A stretch of 64,000 nt of DNA from Mycolicibacterium peregrinum (GTDB lineage: Bacteria; Actinomycetota; Actinomycetes; Mycobacteriales; Mycobacteriaceae): assembly GCF_002102345.1 (NCBI RefSeq), contig NZ_LQPP01000046.1, positions 114,372-178,371 on the forward strand. The letters run 5' to 3'. Below, piece by piece: positions 26,045-36,700 of the stretch (positions within the stretch are counted from its first letter, which is position 1; each line of letters opens with the position of its first letter). The notes under the pieces were generated by a model, which did no database searches, had not been told where the DNA came from, and was given only the letters and a program-made list of their open reading frames with translations. A program made the translations under genes and the position numbers.

Positions 26045-29000
26045 CTAGAGCATTCCGAGCAGCTGCAGGTCCGTCACGTACTTCACGATGACCTCCGGCG
26101 TTACGTGTGGAATATCATTTGCCGCACCGACTTTCGCCCGGCGAACCGCGGCGCGGAACCGGTCGGCCGGCGCGAAGGAGCCCTGCGTGGGCTCCGGTGC
26201 CTGAAGAGCGCCGCCCTGCTGCTTCAGCAGCGTCAGCATCTGCAGGACCGAGTTCTGCCGCTGCCGTTCCGGCAGCGCCTTCAGGCCGGTCTCGAACCGC
26301 TGCAACCACTCTCCGAAGTCTGCGACGCGTTCGATCGGATAGCCGGCCTCGATCAGCCAGTCGATGTAGGTGTCGATCCCGATACCGTCGTCGTGCGGAT
26401 TCATCACGTGGTAGGTCTCGAAGCCGGCCGATGCCGACCGGGCTACCTCCCAACCCAAAGTGGTGATGGCCTCCGCGACGAAGTTCACCGGCAGTCCGTC
26501 GAAGTGCGCGCGTTGACGTCGGCCGTCCTCGTCGAGTCGGTAGAACGACTCGGGCGCAACGCCGGTGGCCACGAGGCTCAACACCATCCGGCTCACGGTG
26601 TCGGCGACGTTCAGCTGTCCCGCATAGGTCGGGTCGGACATGATCATTCCGGAGCGGAACACCGCAATCGGCAAGCCGCAGAGGTCATGGGCCTCGCGTA
26701 GCAGAACCTCGCCGGCCCACTTGCTGTTGCCATAGCCGTTCGCGTACCCGGCGTCGACGGTGCGGATCGGGCTGCTCAACCGAATGTCGGCGTCCTCGGT
26801 GAACTTCGACGGCTCGATCTGGCGACCCACGTCGGACGTCGAGACGAAGTTGTAGGGCTTGAGCTTCGTGGTCAGCGCGAAACGAATCAACTCGGCAGTA
26901 CCGACGACGTTGGGTCCGAACAACTCCCGGTAGGGCAACACGCTGTTGACGAAGGCCGCGGAATCGACGATCAGGTCGACGTGCTCGGCCAACTGCCGCC
27001 AGCGCTGCTCTTCCAGTCCGAGGTTGGGTTCCCCCTTGTCGCCGGCGATCACCTGGAGCCGGTCGGCCGCCAGCTCCCGGAAGTGCCGGAGCAGGACCGG
27101 GTCGGTGTCGAAGGTGGATTCCAGACGCCGGCGCGCCTCTTCGTCAGAGTTGGCCCGTACCAGGCAGATGACGGTGTCGTCGACCCGGCGCATTCGCTGG
27201 AGCCAGTCCAGCAGCAGATAACGCCCGAGAAATCCGGTGGCGCCGGTGAGCAGAACGGTCTGCACCTGCCCGGTCGGCCGCGGCAGGGCCCGCGCCGTCC
27301 TCAACGTGGCTGCGTCGATGAACTTGTCCAGGGTCAGGTCACGCGCGTACACCTCCCCGATCACGTCGCCGTGCACCGACAAGTAGCTGACACCCTTGGG
27401 TGCGGCCACCACATCCGATCCGGCGTCGCCGGTCAACTGCAGGCTCAAGGCGGCCACCGACGGCTGTTCGAACAGCGTGCGCACCGCGAGCTCGGCGTCG
27501 AATGCGGTGTTGATCGCTGCGATCGCCCGCATCGCGGAGATCGAATCGCCACCGAGATCGAAGAACGAATCATCGACGCCGACCCGGTCCAGGCCCAGTA
27601 CCTGGGCGTAGATGCCGACGAGCGTCTGCTCGGCAGCGGTGGCCGGGGCGCGGTACCGCGCGGCGTCGCGGTACTCGGGAGCCGGCAGGGCACGGCGATC
27701 GAGCTTGCCGTTGACCGTCAGTGGCAGCACATCCAGGACAACGATTGCGACCGGCACCATATAGGCAGGGAGCCGCTCGCCGAGTTCCTTGCGCAACTGC
27801 GTCGGATCGGCGTTGCCGGTGATGTAGCCGACCAGGCGCTTGTCACCGGCGCGGTCCTCGCGCGCGACGACCGCGGCCTGAGTCACTCCGTCAAGTTCGG
27901 CGAGGGCGGCTTGGATCTCGCCGAGTTCGATGCGGTAGCCGCGGATCTTGACCTGCTCGTCGGCACGGCCCAGGTATTGCAGCTGTCCGTCTTCACCCCA
28001 CTTGACCAGATCGCCGGTTCGGTACATGACCTGTCCGGGAGCGTCGGCGCCGCCGAACGGGCAGGCGACGAACCGTGATGCAGTCAGCCCCGATCGGTTG
28101 AGGTAGCCGACGCCGACTCCGCGGCCGGCGAGGTAGAGCTCGCCGACCACACCGGCGGACACCGGACGTAACCATTCATCCAGGACAAACGTGGCACCGG
28201 AGGGGACGGGTGACCCGATCGGAACGACACCACCGGCAGTACCTGCAATCAGGGGTGCGCTCATTGCACCGTAGATCGTGGCCTCGGTCGGTCCGTACGC
28301 GTTGATCATCACGCGGCCCGCCGCCCAGCGATCCACCACGTCGCTGGGGCAGGCTTCTCCGGCCACCACCAGAGCGGTGTTCGCCAGACCCTCCGGCGAC
28401 AGCATCCCCACAGCGGACGGCGTCTGGTAGAGCACGCTGACCCCTTCGGCGACCAGCAGATCGTGTAGATCATTCGGCGAGCCGGCCACTGACTCCGGCA
28501 CGATGACCAGCCTGGCCCCGTGCAGCAACGCGCCCCAGATCTCCCACACCGAGACGTCGAACACCAGTGAATGCCATTGCGACCAAACCTGTCCCGATCC
28601 CGCGGGCAGATCCGGGTGCAGATTCTCCAGCACCTGGGTCACGTTGCCGTGCGAGATGGCAACGCCCTTGGGAGTGCCGGTGGTTCCCGACGTGTAGATC
28701 AGGTACGCGATGTCATCGGCAGCGGGCGGGAGCAGGTCGACGGTGGGGTAGATCAGGCCGGCGGATTCCACAGCGGGATCGTCGACCTCGACGATCTGTA
28801 TGTCCGTCCCCTCCAGCCGGGATCGCAGCTCACCGGTCGTAATCGCGATGATCGGTGCGGCGTCGGCCAGCATGAACTCCAGTCGGGTAGCCGGCACCGC
28901 CGGGTCGATCGGCAGGTAGGCCGCCCCGGTCTTGAGCACAGCCAAGATGGCCACGATCGCCAGGTCGGACCGCGGCGCCAGCAGCGCCACGGTTTCACCC

Positions 29001-32000
29001 GGGCCGGCTCCCATGAGCGCCAACAGGTTTGCCAGCCTACGGGCGTCTTCGTCGAGCTCGTCATAGGTCAGAGAGCGATCGCCGAAAGTCAGCGCCGGCG
29101 CACCAGGGTCACGTTCCACCTGTCGGCTGAACAGCTCCGGGATCGAGACCGGTGCACTCACCGGTCGGGTCAGGATCTCGCGATTGCTCCACGTGTCCAG
29201 CCGGTCGTGCTCGGCACTCTCAAGTACATCCATGGCCGAGAGCCTGCGAGCCGGATCGGCGACCATGTCCACCAGCAGCCGCTGGAACCGTTCGACCAGC
29301 GCTTCGATCTGACCGGCATCGAAGACGTCGCTGTCGAATTCGAGGCGCAGACCCAGTTCGTGCCCTGGCAAGGCCATCATCGACAGCGGGTAGTGGTTGT
29401 ACTCGCGGTTGTTGAACTCGGTGACGGCCAGCTCCTGCACACCCATGAACGCAGTGGTGTCGATCGGGTAGCTCTCGTATAGGAACAAGGTGTCAAATAG
29501 TCGCTCGTGGCCGGCGAGGTGGTGAATCTCGGTGAGCGCCAGGTGTTCGTGCTCGAGGGTGTCGTTGTGGGCGCGTTGCAGCTGGTCCAGCAGCTCGGCC
29601 ACCGTGGTGGCCGCGGTGGTGCGAGCGCGCACCGGGACGGTGTTGATAAGCAGGCCTACCATGGCATCCGCACCGGCCAGGTCCGTGGGGCGGCCGGATA
29701 CCGCGGTACCGAACGTGACGTCGTGCTGGCCGGTCAGCCAGATGAGCAGTTGCGCCCAGGCGGCCTGCAGCACGGTGGCCACCGTGGTGTGCTGCGCGCG
29801 TGCGAGCTCACCGAGCGCCGCAGTCGTCTCTGCTGACACCCGATAGGTCTCGATACCTCTGGGGCCCGGCTCGGCCGGAGGCGCGACCAGGGTAGGAGTC
29901 TCGAAGCCGTCCAACAAGTTTCGCCACGCTTCTCGGGAGGCGTCAAGGTCCTGGCCGGCCAGCCAACTGACGTAGTTTCGGTAAGACGCCGGCGCGGGCA
30001 GCCGTTGCCCGAAGTAGCTGGCGAATACCTCCTTCAACAGGATCGGCAGCGACCAGCCGTCGATCACGATGTGGTGGAAGGTCAGGACGAAGCGGTGCTC
30101 ATTTCCCGCGGTGCGGATGAGCGCGGCCCGGAACGTCGGCCGCTCGGAAAGGTCGCAGACCGCGGCCCGCTCGGCGTCGCAGAGCGCACTGACCTCCTCG
30201 TCGGCTGTCAGGTCATCCCCGCGAAGATCCAGATACCGCCACGCCATGACGGGTTCGGCAGGGATGACCTGCACGGGATCACCGAACTGCCCGCAGAATC
30301 GCGCCGCCAGATTCGGATGCCGAGCGACCACGGTGTGCAGAGCGTCCCGCAGCCGGTGCTGGTCGACGATCCCGGCGATAGTGATGTCGAGCTGCACCGC
30401 ATAAACGTCATCGTGGGCGCCGCGGCCACGGGCGAACGTTGAATGGAACAGCAACCCCTGTTGCACCGGCGTCAGCGGCAGGACGTCGGCGACGGTGTAT
30501 TCCCGTGCCAGCTCATCGATCTGACTCTGAGTCAGTTGTGCCGGAAGGACATCCGACGGGGTCAACCCGCCGCCACCGGAGTGCACGCGGGCGCAGATGC
30601 CCTTCAACGCCTCGAACCACAACTGGCTGAGCCGCTCCACCTGCTCCCGGCTGACGACCGACGGGGCCCATGTCCACGCGGCCTGCAGACTCGGGCCGGC
30701 GTCGGTGTCCGTGGTGCCGGCATTGAGTTCCACGGTGTGCATCAACGGCATCGGTACCTCTGACACAACACCGGTGGTTGACAACGCATCTTGGTCGATG
30801 CGCCACAGGTCCTCGCCGAGGTCGGCCATCCCAACGGCGAGGCGGCCCAGGTAATTGAACCCGATCGTCGGCTCCGGTCCGTCCAGTTCCACGTCGGGGT
30901 TGAGATAGCGGAGCATCCCGTAGGTCAGGTCGTCCGGAAGGGCGCGTAGTTGCTCCTTGGCGTCCTTGATGACCGGATCCAGTTCGACGTCGCCGGAAAT
31001 CACTTGTGCCCAGGTAAGTTCCGGCGTTGCGAGCGCCACTGGATATTTGGTGGTGAACCAGCCCACCGTACGCGAGAGATCGACATCGGAGTCCGGGCCC
31101 GCTCCCCCGAGTTCCTCACGGCGGCCGTGTCCTTCGACGTCGAAACTGATCGGCAGGCTGCCGTTACCGAGGTATTCGGCCCACGCCAGTCCGAAGGCGA
31201 TCAGCAGGATGTCCTGCACCCCGGCGTGATACGCCGCAGGAACCGCTCCCAGCAGCTGGCGGGTGGTCTCGACATCCAGCTCCACAGACAGCTGGCCGGC
31301 ATTGGCGTAGGTGTCCACATCGGGCCGCACCGGCGGCAGAGGAGCCGGTACCTCAAGCACCTTGCGCCACGCGTCGGCATGCCGAACCACGTTCGCGTCG
31401 CCGGCATGCTCGGTCAGCAGATGCGACCAGCGAGCGAACGACGTCCCACCCTGCGGCAGCTGCACCGACTGCCCGCTGTGATGCTGCGCCCAGGCGATGT
31501 TCAAGTCTTCCAGCAAAATTCGCCAGGACACCCCGTCGACTGCCAGGTGATGGATCATCAGCACGAGCTGGCTGGTGACGGGCACCCACAGTGCGCGCAG
31601 CACCGACCCGCTTGCCGGATCCAACTGCGTCAACGCGGCCACCAGCGCCTCGTCGGACAGTTCCTCGACAACGGACGTGCGAGTGCGCGCGTCGACCGCG
31701 CCCTTGTCGGGCACGCTCAGCGACCACTCGCCGTCGGCACCGGTTTCGGCGAGCATTCTCAGGGTGGCATGCCGATCGAGCAGCTCCTGCACCATGACCA
31801 CCACGTCGTCCTCGGTCACGCCGTCGGGCGCCTTCAGCACCACTGTCTGGTTGAACTGATCGACGGGGCCTTGCACGTCGCGCAACCAGCGCATGATCGG
31901 CGTCGCCGACACCGGACCGATGCCCTCGTCGATGACCGCATGTGCCGGATCGGCGAAGACCGCGACCTGGGCGACCGCGGCCACGGTCTGCTCGACGAAG

Positions 32001-33784
32001 ATGTCCCGAGGCCGGCAGCGCACGCCGGCCGCCCGGGCCCTGGCCACCACCTGCATCGACAGGATGCTGTCCCCACCAAGGTCCAGAAATGAGTCGTCGA
32101 CGCCGACGCGGTCCAGGCCCAGCACCTGGGCATAGATATCGGCGAGGATCTCCTCGACGGGGTTGCTCGGCGCGCGGTAACCCGCTCCGGCACTGCGATA
32201 TTCGGGTGCCGGTAGCGCACGCTTGTCGAGCTTGCCGTTCACCGTCAGCGGGAACGCGTCGACCACCACCACCGCCGCGGGCACCATGTAGGCGGGCAGG
32301 CGCTTGGCCAGCGCCGAACGCATCTGAGCGGGATCCGCGGCCCCGGTTATGTAACCGACCAGCCGTTTGTCTCCCGGACGATCCTCGCGGGCGATCACCA
32401 CGGCCTGGGTCACCCCGTCCAGCCCGGCAAGTGCGGCCTGCACCTCGCCCAATTCGATCCGGTAGCCGCGGATCTTGACCTGCTCGTCGGCACGGCCCAG
32501 GTATTGCAGCTGTCCGTCTTCACCCCACTTGACCAGATCGCCGGTTCGGTACATGACCTGTCCGGGAGCGTCGGCGCCGCCGAACGGGCAGGCGACGAAC
32601 CGTGATGCGGTGAGCCCGGCCCGACGCGCATATCCAACTGCCACCCCGGCACCTGCCACGTACAGCTCACCGACCACGCCCTCCGGCGCCGGCCGGAGCC
32701 ACTGGTCGAGCACGAACAACGCCGCTCCCGGAACCGGGGAGCCGATGGGCACGGTCGCACCGGCTGTTTCCGACGGCGTCAACGGGGCACTCATGGCGGC
32801 GTAAACGGTTGCCTCCGTTGGCCCGTACGCGTTGATCATGACCCGGCCCGGCGCCCACCTCTCCACCAATTCGGAGGGGCAGGCTTCGCCGGCGACCACC
32901 AGAGTGGTCGATTCCAGCCGCTCCGGCGACAGCATGCCCGCCGCCGACGGCGTCAGGCACAGCACGCTCACCTTCTCGGCTAGCAGCAGATTCTGCAGAT
33001 CATCCGGTGAGCTCGCGGCAGCCTCCGGAATGATCACCAGTCGGCCGCCGTGCAGCAGGGCGCCCCAGATCTCCCACACCGAGACGTCGAACACCAGCGA
33101 ATGCCATTGCGACCACGCCTGTCCCGGCTCCGAAGGCAGATCGGCATGCAAACGCTCCACCAACTGGGTCACGTTGCGGTGAGTCACCGCTACCGCTTTC
33201 GGCACACCGGTGGTGCCCGACGTGTAGGTCATGTAGGCCAGATCGTCCGGTTCCGGGCCCGGCAGCGCGGTGCACGGCTGACGCTCGACAGCGGCATCGT
33301 CGACGTCGACCACCGGTACTTCGCCGCCGTCCAGCCGGGTACGCAATTCCGCGGTGCTGACGGCGATGCCGGGGGCCGCATCAGCGAGCATGAAGCCGAT
33401 CCGGTCATCGGGATGCGCGGGGTCGATCGGCAGGTAAGCGGCTCCGGTCTTGAGCACGGCCAGGATCGACACGATCGCCTCGGCGGACCGGGAAATCAGC
33501 AGCGCAACGGTTTCGCCCGGTCCGGCCCCGTGATCGGCCAGCAGGTTCGCCAGCCGATTCGACTGCTCATCGAGCTCGCGATAACTCCACGATCGGTCGC
33601 CGCTGACCAGGGCCACGGACTCCGGGCTGCGGGCCACCTGGGCGGCGAACAGGACGGGTACAGTCACCGGTTCCGACGACGGCCGGCTCAACGCCGACCG
33701 GTTGCCCCAGTCGTCGAGGCGGTTGTGCTCACCATCGTCGAGAAGGTCGAATGACAACAGCGTCCGGCTGGAACCGTTGCTCAT
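26045..33784 (-). CDS. mps2: Mps2, GPL nonribosomal peptide synthetase (modules 3 and 4, terminal reductase)
   Basis: This 2579-residue synthetase has the order A3-T3-E3-C4-A4-T4-R. A3 (about 40-540) has YTSGTTG near 185. T3 has DLGGDSILSM near 565. E3 has HHLAVDGVSW near 745. C4 has HHIVIDGWS near 1236. A4 has YTSGTTGTPKG near 1695. T4 has DLGGDSISAM near 2075. The thioester reductase domain starts with TGATGFLGRYLL near 2180. The C domain of module 3 is at the end of Mps1. By eye the specificity residues of A3 read DVWCVAAVYK and of A4 DVWYVAAIYK, nearly the same, as expected for two alanine sites. With E3 this gives D-Ala, then L-Ala released by reduction as L-alaninol. Its ATG overlaps the mps1 stop by four bases. 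Confidence 0.95.
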   Translation of the reverse strand: MSNGSSRTLLSFDLLDDGEHNRLDDWGNRSALSRPSSEPVTVPVLFAAQVARSPESVALVSGDRSWSYRELDEQSNRLANLLADHGAGPGETVALLISRSAEAIVSILAVLKTGAAYLPIDPAHPDDRIGFMLADAAPGIAVSTAELRTRLDGGEVPVVDVDDAAVERQPCTALPGPEPDDLAYMTYTSGTTGVPKAVAVTHRNVTQLVERLHADLPSEPGQAWSQWHSLVFDVSVWEIWGALLHGGRLVIIPEAAASSPDDLQNLLLAEKVSVLCLTPSAAGMLSPERLESTTLVVAGEACPSELVERWAPGRVMINAYGPTEATVYAAMSAPLTPSETAGATVPIGSPVPGAALFVLDQWLRPAPEGVVGELYVAGAGVAVGYARRAGLTASRFVACPFGGADAPGQVMYRTGDLVKWGEDGQLQYLGRADEQVKIRGYRIELGEVQAALAGLDGVTQAVVIAREDRPGDKRLVGYITGAADPAQMRSALAKRLPAYMVPAAVVVVDAFPLTVNGKLDKRALPAPEYRSAGAGYRAPSNPVEEILADIYAQVLGLDRVGVDDSFLDLGGDSILSMQVVARARAAGVRCRPRDIFVEQTVAAVAQVAVFADPAHAVIDEGIGPVSATPIMRWLRDVQGPVDQFNQTVVLKAPDGVTEDDVVVMVQELLDRHATLRMLAETGADGEWSLSVPDKGAVDARTRTSVVEELSDEALVAALTQLDPASGSVLRALWVPVTSQLVLMIHHLAVDGVSWRILLEDLNIAWAQHHSGQSVQLPQGGTSFARWSHLLTEHAGDANVVRHADAWRKVLEVPAPLPPVRPDVDTYANAGQLSVELDVETTRQLLGAVPAAYHAGVQDILLIAFGLAWAEYLGNGSLPISFDVEGHGRREELGGAGPDSDVDLSRTVGWFTTKYPVALATPELTWAQVISGDVELDPVIKDAKEQLRALPDDLTYGMLRYLNPDVELDGPEPTIGFNYLGRLAVGMADLGEDLWRIDQDALSTTGVVSEVPMPLMHTVELNAGTTDTDAGPSLQAAWTWAPSVVSREQVERLSQLWFEALKGICARVHSGGGGLTPSDVLPAQLTQSQIDELAREYTVADVLPLTPVQQGLLFHSTFARGRGAHDDVYAVQLDITIAGIVDQHRLRDALHTVVARHPNLAARFCGQFGDPVQVIPAEPVMAWRYLDLRGDDLTADEEVSALCDAERAAVCDLSERPTFRAALIRTAGNEHRFVLTFHHIVIDGWSLPILLKEVFASYFGQRLPAPASYRNYVSWLAGQDLDASREAWRNLLDGFETPTLVAPPAEPGPRGIETYRVSAETTAALGELARAQHTTVATVLQAAWAQLLIWLTGQHDVTFGTAVSGRPTDLAGADAMVGLLINTVPVRARTTAATTVAELLDQLQRAHNDTLEHEHLALTEIHHLAGHERLFDTLFLYESYPIDTTAFMGVQELAVTEFNNREYNHYPLSMMALPGHELGLRLEFDSDVFDAGQIEALVERFQRLLVDMVADPARRLSAMDVLESAEHDRLDTWSNREILTRPVSAPVSIPELFSRQVERDPGAPALTFGDRSLTYDELDEDARRLANLLALMGAGPGETVALLAPRSDLAIVAILAVLKTGAAYLPIDPAVPATRLEFMLADAAPIIAITTGELRSRLEGTDIQIVEVDDPAVESAGLIYPTVDLLPPAADDIAYLIYTSGTTGTPKGVAISHGNVTQVLENLHPDLPAGSGQVWSQWHSLVFDVSVWEIWGALLHGARLVIVPESVAGSPNDLHDLLVAEGVSVLYQTPSAVGMLSPEGLANTALVVAGEACPSDVVDRWAAGRVMINAYGPTEATIYGAMSAPLIAGTAGGVVPIGSPVPSGATFVLDEWLRPVSAGVVGELYLAGRGVGVGYLNRSGLTASRFVACPFGGADAPGQVMYRTGDLVKWGEDGQLQYLGRADEQVKIRGYRIELGEIQAALAELDGVTQAAVVAREDRAGDKRLVGYITGNADPTQLRKELGERLPAYMVPVAIVVLDVLPLTVNGKLDRRALPAPEYRDAARYRAPATAAEQTLVGIYAQVLGLDRVGVDDSFFDLGGDSISAMRAIAAINTAFDAELAVRTLFEQPSVAALSLQLTGDAGSDVVAAPKGVSYLSVHGDVIGEVYARDLTLDKFIDAATLRTARALPRPTGQVQTVLLTGATGFLGRYLLLDWLQRMRRVDDTVICLVRANSDEEARRRLESTFDTDPVLLRHFRELAADRLQVIAGDKGEPNLGLEEQRWRQLAEHVDLIVDSAAFVNSVLPYRELFGPNVVGTAELIRFALTTKLKPYNFVSTSDVGRQIEPSKFTEDADIRLSSPIRTVDAGYANGYGNSKWAGEVLLREAHDLCGLPIAVFRSGMIMSDPTYAGQLNVADTVSRMVLSLVATGVAPESFYRLDEDGRRQRAHFDGLPVNFVAEAITTLGWEVARSASAGFETYHVMNPHDDGIGIDTYIDWLIEAGYPIERVADFGEWLQRFETGLKALPERQRQNSVLQMLTLLKQQGGALQAPEPTQGSFAPADRFRAAVRRAKVGAANDIPHVTPEVIVKYVTDLQLLGML
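27933..28081. repeat. 149-bp tract identical to 32460-32608 (A4 copy)
   Basis: This tract encodes the region around the GDLVKWGEDGQLQYLGRADE stretch at the C-terminal side of adenylation domain A4. It is base-for-base identical to the same part of A3, synonymous positions included, while bases just outside differ. Confidence 0.9.
32460..32608. repeat. 149-bp tract identical to 27933-28081 (A3 copy)
   Basis: This is the second copy of the identical tract, in adenylation domain A3 of mps2, in the same orientation about 4.5 kb away. It is a likely product of gene conversion and a possible site for deletion of a module by recombination. Confidence 0.9.
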
Positions 33785-36700
33785 GCCTGCTCCCTCGTAT
33801 CTGCGGTCATGGCATCGAGTACCCGCCTGAACCGCGCGACCAACTTCCCAATTCGCACCGAATCAAAGGCATCAGAATCGAATTCGATGCGGAAGCCCAG
33901 TTCATGGCCTGGAACTGCCTGCACCGAAAGCGGATAATGGTTGTACTCGCGATTCGTGAAACCAGTGATCGTCAGGTCGCCGACCCCCGACAGCGCGGCG
34001 GTATCGATCGGGTAGTTCTCGTATACGAACATGCTGTCGAACAAATGGTCGTGACCGGCGACGCGATGAATCTCGTTCAGCGCCAAGTGCTGATGATCCA
34101 AGGTGTCGTTGTAAACGCCCTGCAGCTCTTCGAGCAAGCTGCCAACCGTGGTAGCCGGGGTGATCTTCGCGCGCACCGGCACCGTGTTGATCAGTAGCCC
34201 GACCATCGACTCGGCGCCGGCCAGATCTGCCGGCCGGCCGGACACCGCGGTGCCGAATGCGACGTCGTACTGGCCGGTCAGCCACGTCAGCAGCTGGGCC
34301 CAGGCGGCCTGTAGCACCGTGCTGACCGTCGTGTGGCAGCTGCGTGCCAGATCGCCGAGGGCCTGTGTGGTTTCGGCCGACAACTGGAAGGATTCGACGC
34401 CGCGTCGGCCGAGGGCTACCCGCCCCGGGGTGCTGACAAATGCGGGATTGTCAAACCCCTCAAAAACCTTGCCCCACACAGCCTGCGCGGCGCTGGTGTC
34501 CTGCTCGGCCAACCAGGTGACGAATCGCCGGTAGGGAACAGGGGCCGGTAGCCGGCCGCCGAGATAGCCGGCGAAGATCTCCCGCAACAGGATCGGCTTC
34601 GACCAGCCGTCCAGCACGATGTGGTGGTTGGTGAGCACGAACCGGTGCTGATCGTTTCCGGTCCGGAGCAATGCGGCCCGGAACGGCGGCTGGTCGCCCA
34701 ACCCGGCGACGGCGGCGCGCTCTGCGGCGCTGAACTGCTGAATCCGCTGTTCGACAGCCTGTTCTGGGATGTCGCTGAGATCCAGGTACTGCCAGGCGAG
34801 CACCGGCTCCGCCGGGAGGATCTGCACTGGCACGCCGAAGTCCTCGTAGAAGCGCGCGACCACGTTGGGGCGCCTGGTGATCACGTCCTGCACAGCGGCA
34901 CGGAGGCGGTCCTGGTCCAGCGGACCGGCCACCGCGATGTCCAGCTGTACCGCGTACAGATCGTCGCCGGCCTGCCCCTCTTCGGTGTGGAACAGCAGGC
35001 CCTGCTGCAACGGGGTCAGCGGCAACACGTCGGCGATCGCGTACTCGCCTTCCAGCTGATAGATCTGAGGCTGGGTCAGATTCGCCGGGGCGATGTCAGA
35101 CGGGGTCAGCCCACCGCCGCCGTTCCTGACATGGGCACAGATGCCGGCCAGCGCCTCGAACCACAGCCGGCTCAACGTCTCGACCCGCTCGTGGTCCAAC
35201 GCGGACGAAGCCCACGTCCACGTCGCATGCAGCCGAGGACCGCCATCGGTGCCGGCGTCCAGCGTGCCGGCGTTGAGCTCCAGGGTATGGCCCAGCGGGG
35301 TGTCCACCGCGGTGGCCGACGCGGTGATCGCCACCGCTTGCTGATCGATCCGCCATAGCTCGTCGGACAGCTCACCGGCGCCCGCCCCGAGCCGGCCGAG
35401 GTAGTTGAAGCCGAAGGCCGGATCCGGACCGTCCAGCTCCACATCGGGATTCAGGTAGCGCAGTAGTCCGTAGGTCAGGCCGTCGGGCAGGGCCCGCAAC
35501 TGTTCCTTCGCGGCCTTGACGACCGCGCCCAGCGCGTCGTCACCCGAAGTCACCTCCTCCCAGGATAATTCGTCCAGGGTCAACGCCACCGGATACTTGC
35601 TGGTGAACCAGCCCACGGTGCGGGACAGGTCGACGCCATCGGTCAGGTCCTCGTCCCGGCCGTGGCCCTCGACATCGACGCCGATCGGTTCAGCACCGGT
35701 GTCCAGGAATTCCGCCGCCGCCAGCCCGAAGGCGATCAGCAGGATGTCCTGCACACCGGCGTGGAACGCGGCCGGGACCGCACCGAGTAGCTGGCCGGTG
35801 GTGTCGGCATCCAGCTCAACCGACAGTTGCCCGGCGGCGGCGTAGGTGTCCACCGCCGGTTGCACCGCCGGCAATGCGGCGGGGATAGCAGCCACCTGTT
35901 GCCAGGCCGGCGCCAGCTCGACCACCTCCGGACTCTGGGCGAGTTCGTTCAGCACCGACGACCAGCGGGCGAAGGACGTGCCAGGGGCAGGCAAATCCAC
36001 AGCTTGACCGCTGCGGTGCTGAGCCCAGGCGATGTTCAAGTCTTCCAACAGGATTCGCCAGGACACCGCATCGACGGCCAGGTGATGAATCATCAACGCG
36101 AGGGTTGCGGTACCGGGCACCCACAGTGCCGTCAGCATCGCCCCGGCCTCGGGGTTCAATCGTGACCGCGCTGCACGCAGCGCCTCGTCGGACAACTCAC
36201 CGACCACATGCACACAGGTGCCGGAGTTCACCGCGCCCGGTTCGGGCACGGTCAGTGACCACGCGCCGTGCGCAGCCGTCTCCACCCGCAGTCGCAACAT
36301 GGCGTGCCGGTCCAGCAGAGCCTGCAGCACCAGCACCACGTCGTCCTCGGTGACGCCATCGGGCGCCTGCAGGACCACAGTCTGGTTGAACTCGTCTACC
36401 GGACCATCGATTTCGTGCAGCCACCGCATGATCGGGGTGGCAACCACGGGGCCGATGCCCTCGTCGGCCACCAAGGTCTGACCGTCCGCGGCTGCCACCA
36501 CCTGGGCCAGCCGGGCCACGGTCTGTTCGACCAGCACGTCACGCGGGCGGCAGACCAGACCCGCGGCGCGGGCGCGGGCGACCACTTGCATCGAGGAGAT
36601 GCTGTCCCCGCCGAGGTCGAAGAACGAATCGTCCACACCTACCCGTTCGACACCCAGCACCTGGGCGTAGATCCCGGCCAGAATCTGCTCGACCGCGTCG

